Of a stretch of 64,000 nt of DNA, positions 60,503 through 64,000 are shown piece by piece. The translations under genes were made by a program, and so were the position numbers. The stretch is taken from IMG/VR virus record IMGVR_UViG_3300034082_004192, positions 1 through 64,000 of that record. One strand, written 5' to 3'. This stretch comes from a virus. Under the pieces are notes generated by a model. The model made no database searches and was not told the DNA's origin. It saw only the letters and a program-made list of their open reading frames with translations. Position 1 is the stretch's first letter, and the number at the start of each line of letters is the position of its first letter.

Positions 60503-60513
60503 TCTTCCTCATC
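60488..60513. repeat. Perfect 26-base palindrome at convergent gene ends
   Basis: GATGAGGAAGATT and its exact reverse complement meet at 60500/60501. Both convergent genes end inside it, so both proteins finish with the same DEED residues. It could fold as a hairpin at the 3' end of both transcripts, but has no T-tail of the usual intrinsic terminator type. Confidence 0.8.
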
Positions 60514-60969
60514 AATCATTTTAATTCTGACAATAAATGGTTGATCTGTCTCATAACTAGCCCAAGTGGAAGAATCTATCTGATAAACGTCTGTACTTCC
60601 AGTGTGAGGACAAACAATATTAGGCTGATCATCCTTGCTGTTCATAACAACATCAATTACTGATAAACGATTACGATCTTTTTTGAACGCTGATTCATTC
60701 AAAGTTGTATCAAAATCAGTATCAATAATTCCCAAAGATCTTTCACCTTCTTCAGTTAGATCATCGTCATCCATATCATCAAGAAGATCAATATCGTCCA
60801 CAGGAACTTCAATTTCAACAGTTACGCCATCTCGTACAACATACATCTTTTCAAACTTCATGTTATGTGAATCACCGTCCACTCCCATAAGTTCATCCAT
60901 AGCAGCCCTAGTTTGTGCTTCAGCTGTTTTTTCATCTACAATTACGCCAGCAACTTTTCGTTCTTCCAT
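60499..60969 (-). CDS. Unknown acidic protein
   Basis: 156 residues, strongly acidic in the middle (DDIDLLDDMDDDDLTEEGE). The start region (EERKVAGVIVDEKTAEAQ) and the segment MYVVRDGVTVEIEVPVDD look like two beta strands. A CPHTGSTDVYQID segment and FIVRIKMIDEED form the C-terminal part. No recognised family. It is convergent with the small coiled-coil gene and ends inside the 26-base palindrome, and follows a gene with a signal-peptide-like N-terminus. Confidence 0.45.
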   Translation of the reverse strand: MEERKVAGVIVDEKTAEAQTRAAMDELMGVDGDSHNMKFEKMYVVRDGVTVEIEVPVDDIDLLDDMDDDDLTEEGERSLGIIDTDFDTTLNESAFKKDRNRLSVIDVVMNSKDDQPNIVCPHTGSTDVYQIDSSTWASYETDQPFIVRIKMIDEED

Positions 60970-60977
60970 CTTGTTTC

Positions 60978-61823
60978 CTATGCTATATTTTTGTCAGTAA
61001 AATCATAAAGATTGAAATTTATCTTTATTGGGTAATTTAATCCGCCAATAGGAATGAATGTAAATACTTCAGGCACATTCTTTTCTACCTTGATACATAA
61101 TACATCTGATTCTTTTTTGACAGATACAAAATCAGTCATTGTAATTTTACCCTTATGTGAAAATACAAGCAATCCATCACCACCACGAGGAGAGAAAGAC
61201 ATCTTCATAATTCCTGATTTACGAGGAATTACGGTGAGCTTTATATCAGAACCATATTGACCTAAAACTGTGCCTTCAATCTTTTCTCCAATTACAACTG
61301 ATGATGGAATTTTCATATAAACATCTAGAGATTTTTCTAGCTTGTAATCTAACTGCAAAACATCAAGGTAATTTATTGGATTGTTCTCTACACCCAATCT
61401 GCATACTACCCTATCATTTTGCTGAAATTCGCCCTCAATAATGCCAGATATAGTATCTTCTGGATCTAATATGCAGTAGACATTAAGAAGGGCAGTAGTT
61501 TGTTTGGCTGTGAAGAAGTTTCTGATTGAATATGCGCCTGCTCTGTCTGGTAAAAAGTGAGCATTGAAAGATTTTTTTAATGACTTCACTTTAAGATCAG
61601 AATTCATATAAAACTTTTGTGGTTTATCTGTTCCATTTTTATAATGAACAAAATATCTCACTCTTGTATTTTGGGTGTATTTCCTATCGTGTAATATTCC
61701 TGACTTATTAATTGTTTCTGGGTTATTCAAGTATAACAAATAAGATGTTTGTTGAGAATTTAAAATAAATAAAGCCGCAATCAAGCATTTGATCACAGCA
61801 TATAACTTAAGAGAGAACGCCAT
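60978..61823 (-). CDS. Putative exported/membrane-anchored beta-rich protein
   Basis: 281 residues from ATG 61823 with a strong GGAGGG; an upstream start lies in front of that site. Residues 1-26 (MAFSLKLYAVIKCLIAALF begins it) are a basic-then-hydrophobic stretch like a signal peptide or single membrane anchor, without a clear lipobox. The rest is beta-rich (RVRYFVHYKNGTDKPQKFYM, GMKMSFSPRGG is similar in style) with few cysteines. The protein could sit in the host envelope, for example as an exclusion or receptor-modifying protein; this is inference from the leader. It lies next to the plus-strand gene that runs off the window. Confidence 0.55.
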   Translation of the reverse strand: MAFSLKLYAVIKCLIAALFILNSQQTSYLLYLNNPETINKSGILHDRKYTQNTRVRYFVHYKNGTDKPQKFYMNSDLKVKSLKKSFNAHFLPDRAGAYSIRNFFTAKQTTALLNVYCILDPEDTISGIIEGEFQQNDRVVCRLGVENNPINYLDVLQLDYKLEKSLDVYMKIPSSVVIGEKIEGTVLGQYGSDIKLTVIPRKSGIMKMSFSPRGGDGLLVFSHKGKITMTDFVSVKKESDVLCIKVEKNVPEVFTFIPIGGLNYPIKINFNLYDFTDKNIA

Positions 61824-61933
61824 TGTTAAACCCTCCAAGGACTAACGTTAAACTAGCTTTAATATTCTAGATATAAAGGGCTGAAAACTCCTTAAAAAGA
61901 AAAGTAATCATATCTCATATTTGGAACCAGTTT

Positions 61934-64000
61934 ATGTTCAATTTTAAAAAATACGTATCAGCTGCAGATTTGTCTAAAAGAGTTAATCCTGAAGATATTC
62001 CAGGAGAGACTGTAGAACAAAAAGCTGCCTATATTTCTGAATACCTTGATAGAGAAATTGGTGAAAAATTAGCAGCTGGAGAAATTGGTATTGAGGCTGC
62101 TTACAAATTGCTTGCAGAAACAAAGGTAACTGGTGTTTCAGAGCAATTCCAATTCTTAGAGAGATATAGATCAAATATCGCAAACTTATTACAGTCTGCT
62201 GCAACTATTAAGTCTACATTGTCACAAACAGAATTATCAAAAGAGCAAATTTCTCAATTAATAATCAGAAAATTATTAGAAAGAACAAATCAAGTTTTTA
62301 TTCCAGAGCTTGTTGAACTAAGTAGAACTGATAAAAGAAGCACTGATGAAGTAAGCGTAATATTGGATAAACTTCCTGATTATCAAGATCCTGATGAAAT
62401 TACTTCAATCAAATTATGGATATCTAGAGAAATACAAAAAGAAATTCAGGGCATTATTGAAGAATTTCTTGAAATGAAAGATAGAGCATTAAGAATTCCA
62501 AACTTTGATGAAAATGACTTAAGAACTATCGTCATAAACACAAGAGGTGAAGCTTTGAAAATTTTATTCCCAGATCGGCGTAAAACTTCCAAAAATCCTT
62601 TACCATCAAAATTTACCGACCCTGTTGTAATTAGAGACGTTGAAAATATCAATGATGATATTCAAAAATTAATCAGAAGAACAAATTTTAAGTCAGATTG
62701 GGGATGGACAAAAATCTTATCTCTATCCAATAAATTAAGTCAAGAAGAAATTGCACGATGGAGTAAGCTGATAGATCACCCTGTTGAACTTAATTTATAT
62801 AAAATTCTTACAAATGCAGGTTTGATGAGTGTTGGTACATCTAGTACTGGCGCTGAAGAACCTGTCAAAGTTAAGGAGTTGGGTTTCAACAATCCTGAAT
62901 TAAGATCTAAGTATTATAGAATTTTCTTCCCAGCTTTTGATCCTGCTAGTGGTTTGCCTTTCATATCTGAATCTGAAAATAGATACATACAAGAAACTTT
63001 TGGCGGAAGAGATCCTAGAACATTTCAATATGGCGATGATAGAAGAATGGATTTTATCAAACGTTCTCAATTTAGAGAAAAAATGAATTACGCCAAAGAA
63101 CGCTTATATGAGTTTATTACAAATGGTTATGATGGGCCTGCTCTTTATAAGCTTATAAATTCTAAAGAACTTTCTTTAGATGAGGGCGGATTAGCCATCC
63201 AATATTATTTTAGAAGTATTTGCAAATCAAACCTCAATAGATTCATTGCAGATTTGAGAGACATTGGACTTTCTGAACATTATGATTCATTATCAGCCAA
63301 AGGTATGAAAGCTGATCCAAATTATGAGGGTTTGAGATTGATAACTAGATCTACTGAAGAAGCAAAGATCATTCAAATACTAAGAAATCAATTTTACATT
63401 GACGCTGTTCCTTACCAAGTGTTGATTCCAGTCCCTACAGATTGCCCTACAAATAATAACAATTTTGATGTTGATTTTATGATGTATGTTGACACTCTAG
63501 AATATATTGACCCAGTATCATTTATGCCTGTGATAAAGCCAAAAATTATGTTTGTTGGAGAGTATTTTGGTTTTGACAGTGATAAAGATAAAACAATTAT
63601 TGATAGAGGCGTATCATGGGTAGACCCTGATGGAAATATATTCACACCATCACCTAGAAGATCTTCAGTTAATGGAGAAATCTTAAAAGAGTTTGAGCCA
63701 ATTTCACCCGGAAATAAAGCTTCTGAAGGTGGAGTTTACGAACTTAAAACTTTGTGGAAAAAAAGAACATATGAGGCGATCTCTCACATAGTGGGAGCAG
63801 ACAACTTGTATTTTGACGAACAAGACATAAAACAGCCTTACTATACTATTGCACAAAAGCTTGATGAAAAAGACATCATTTACACTTTTTCAGGATACAA
63901 ATCAACTAATTTCTGCAAAGCAAAAAAATTAATTGATGCAAGTTTAGATTTTGAATTAAAAGAAAAACTTGACAGTCCTGAATATCAAATGCAACAACTC
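61934..64000 (+). CDS. Large plus-strand protein with possible nuclease region (runs off window)
   Basis: At least 689 residues; open at the right edge. The N-terminus MFNFKKYVSAADLSKRV resembles the short aromatic-basic tags of other plus-strand genes. The first 500 residues are helical with no known domain. From about residue 510 there is a pattern that could be a PD-(D/E)XK nuclease: FDVDFMMY (D512/D514), MFVGEYFGFD (E543) and YELKTLWKKRTYEAI (E603-x-K605) followed by IVGADNLYFDE. The order resembles the DUF559-like tail of the portal protein, but the spacing is loose. Gene end, full domain set and function are unknown. Confidence 0.5.
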   Translation, partial: MFNFKKYVSAADLSKRVNPEDIPGETVEQKAAYISEYLDREIGEKLAAGEIGIEAAYKLLAETKVTGVSEQFQFLERYRSNIANLLQSAATIKSTLSQTELSKEQISQLIIRKLLERTNQVFIPELVELSRTDKRSTDEVSVILDKLPDYQDPDEITSIKLWISREIQKEIQGIIEEFLEMKDRALRIPNFDENDLRTIVINTRGEALKILFPDRRKTSKNPLPSKFTDPVVIRDVENINDDIQKLIRRTNFKSDWGWTKILSLSNKLSQEEIARWSKLIDHPVELNLYKILTNAGLMSVGTSSTGAEEPVKVKELGFNNPELRSKYYRIFFPAFDPASGLPFISESENRYIQETFGGRDPRTFQYGDDRRMDFIKRSQFREKMNYAKERLYEFITNGYDGPALYKLINSKELSLDEGGLAIQYYFRSICKSNLNRFIADLRDIGLSEHYDSLSAKGMKADPNYEGLRLITRSTEEAKIIQILRNQFYIDAVPYQVLIPVPTDCPTNNNNFDVDFMMYVDTLEYIDPVSFMPVIKPKIMFVGEYFGFDSDKDKTIIDRGVSWVDPDGNIFTPSPRRSSVNGEILKEFEPISPGNKASEGGVYELKTLWKKRTYEAISHIVGADNLYFDEQDIKQPYYTIAQKLDEKDIIYTFSGYKSTNFCKAKKLIDASLDFELKEKLDSPEYQMQQL

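Noticed and set aside
1-64000. tRNA or rRNA genes
   Set aside because: I saw no cloverleaf-sized intergenic sequence with T-loop or anticodon patterns; gaps are short and hold hairpin terminators instead. A scan with tRNAscan-SE would settle it.

Overview
This window is part of the genome of a large tailed bacteriophage (Caudoviricetes, probably of jumbo size). It is AT-rich and gene-dense, with genes overlapping by a few bases and no gene-free stretch longer than about 180 bases. Head, portal and terminase genes sit beside a nearly complete phage-encoded replisome and nucleotide-synthesis genes. No integrase, lysis, tail-sheath, rRNA or recognisable tRNA gene was seen. The host cannot be named from the sequence.

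Left third (1-20709, all minus strand, read right to left): virion assembly. In transcription order it holds an unknown gene, a probable small terminase, the large terminase, a run of unknown and probably virion genes, the portal (fused to a DUF559/Vsr-like nuclease domain), a giant prohead protease with zinc ribbons, an acidic scaffold-like protein, a probable decoration protein, and a probable major capsid protein cut by the window edge. Strong hairpin terminators at 2820, 7075, 13556 and 19949 divide it.

Middle (20886-39389): a long minus-strand operon (31718 down to 23586) carries a dUTPase, a HAD phosphatase, a DnaX clamp loader, two sigma-like factors, a short adenylosuccinate synthetase, the DnaN sliding clamp and a delta-like clamp-loader subunit. 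Next comes a class Ia ribonucleotide reductase that closely resembles the eukaryotic enzyme, a SpoVS-like protein and a zinc-containing sigma-like protein.

Right part (39443-61823, mostly minus): RecJ, a primase catalytic core, RecA, an SSB-like protein and DnaE. Beyond these is one operon with SbcC/Rad50 split into separate genes around SbcD/Mre11, a Ycf46-like AAA ATPase, a DnaC-like loader, the DnaB helicase and a separate primase zinc-finger gene. The phage therefore encodes a bacterial-type replisome: C-family polymerase, clamp, loader, helicase, helicase loader and two-piece primase.

The few plus-strand genes (20886-23597, 31756-34072, 42070-43598, 60075-60502, 61934 to the end) stand apart. 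Several share short N-terminal tags (MWY followed by a basic residue and often IAQE or FAQE; or KLSQ...KKFIREAQ) reminiscent of the capsid-targeting peptides of T4 internal proteins. Their bodies include two HExxH putative metallopeptidases, a GNAT-like acetyltransferase and a possible nuclease. My main hypothesis is that these are cargo proteins packaged in the head and delivered to the host. It rests on sequence pattern only and is untested.
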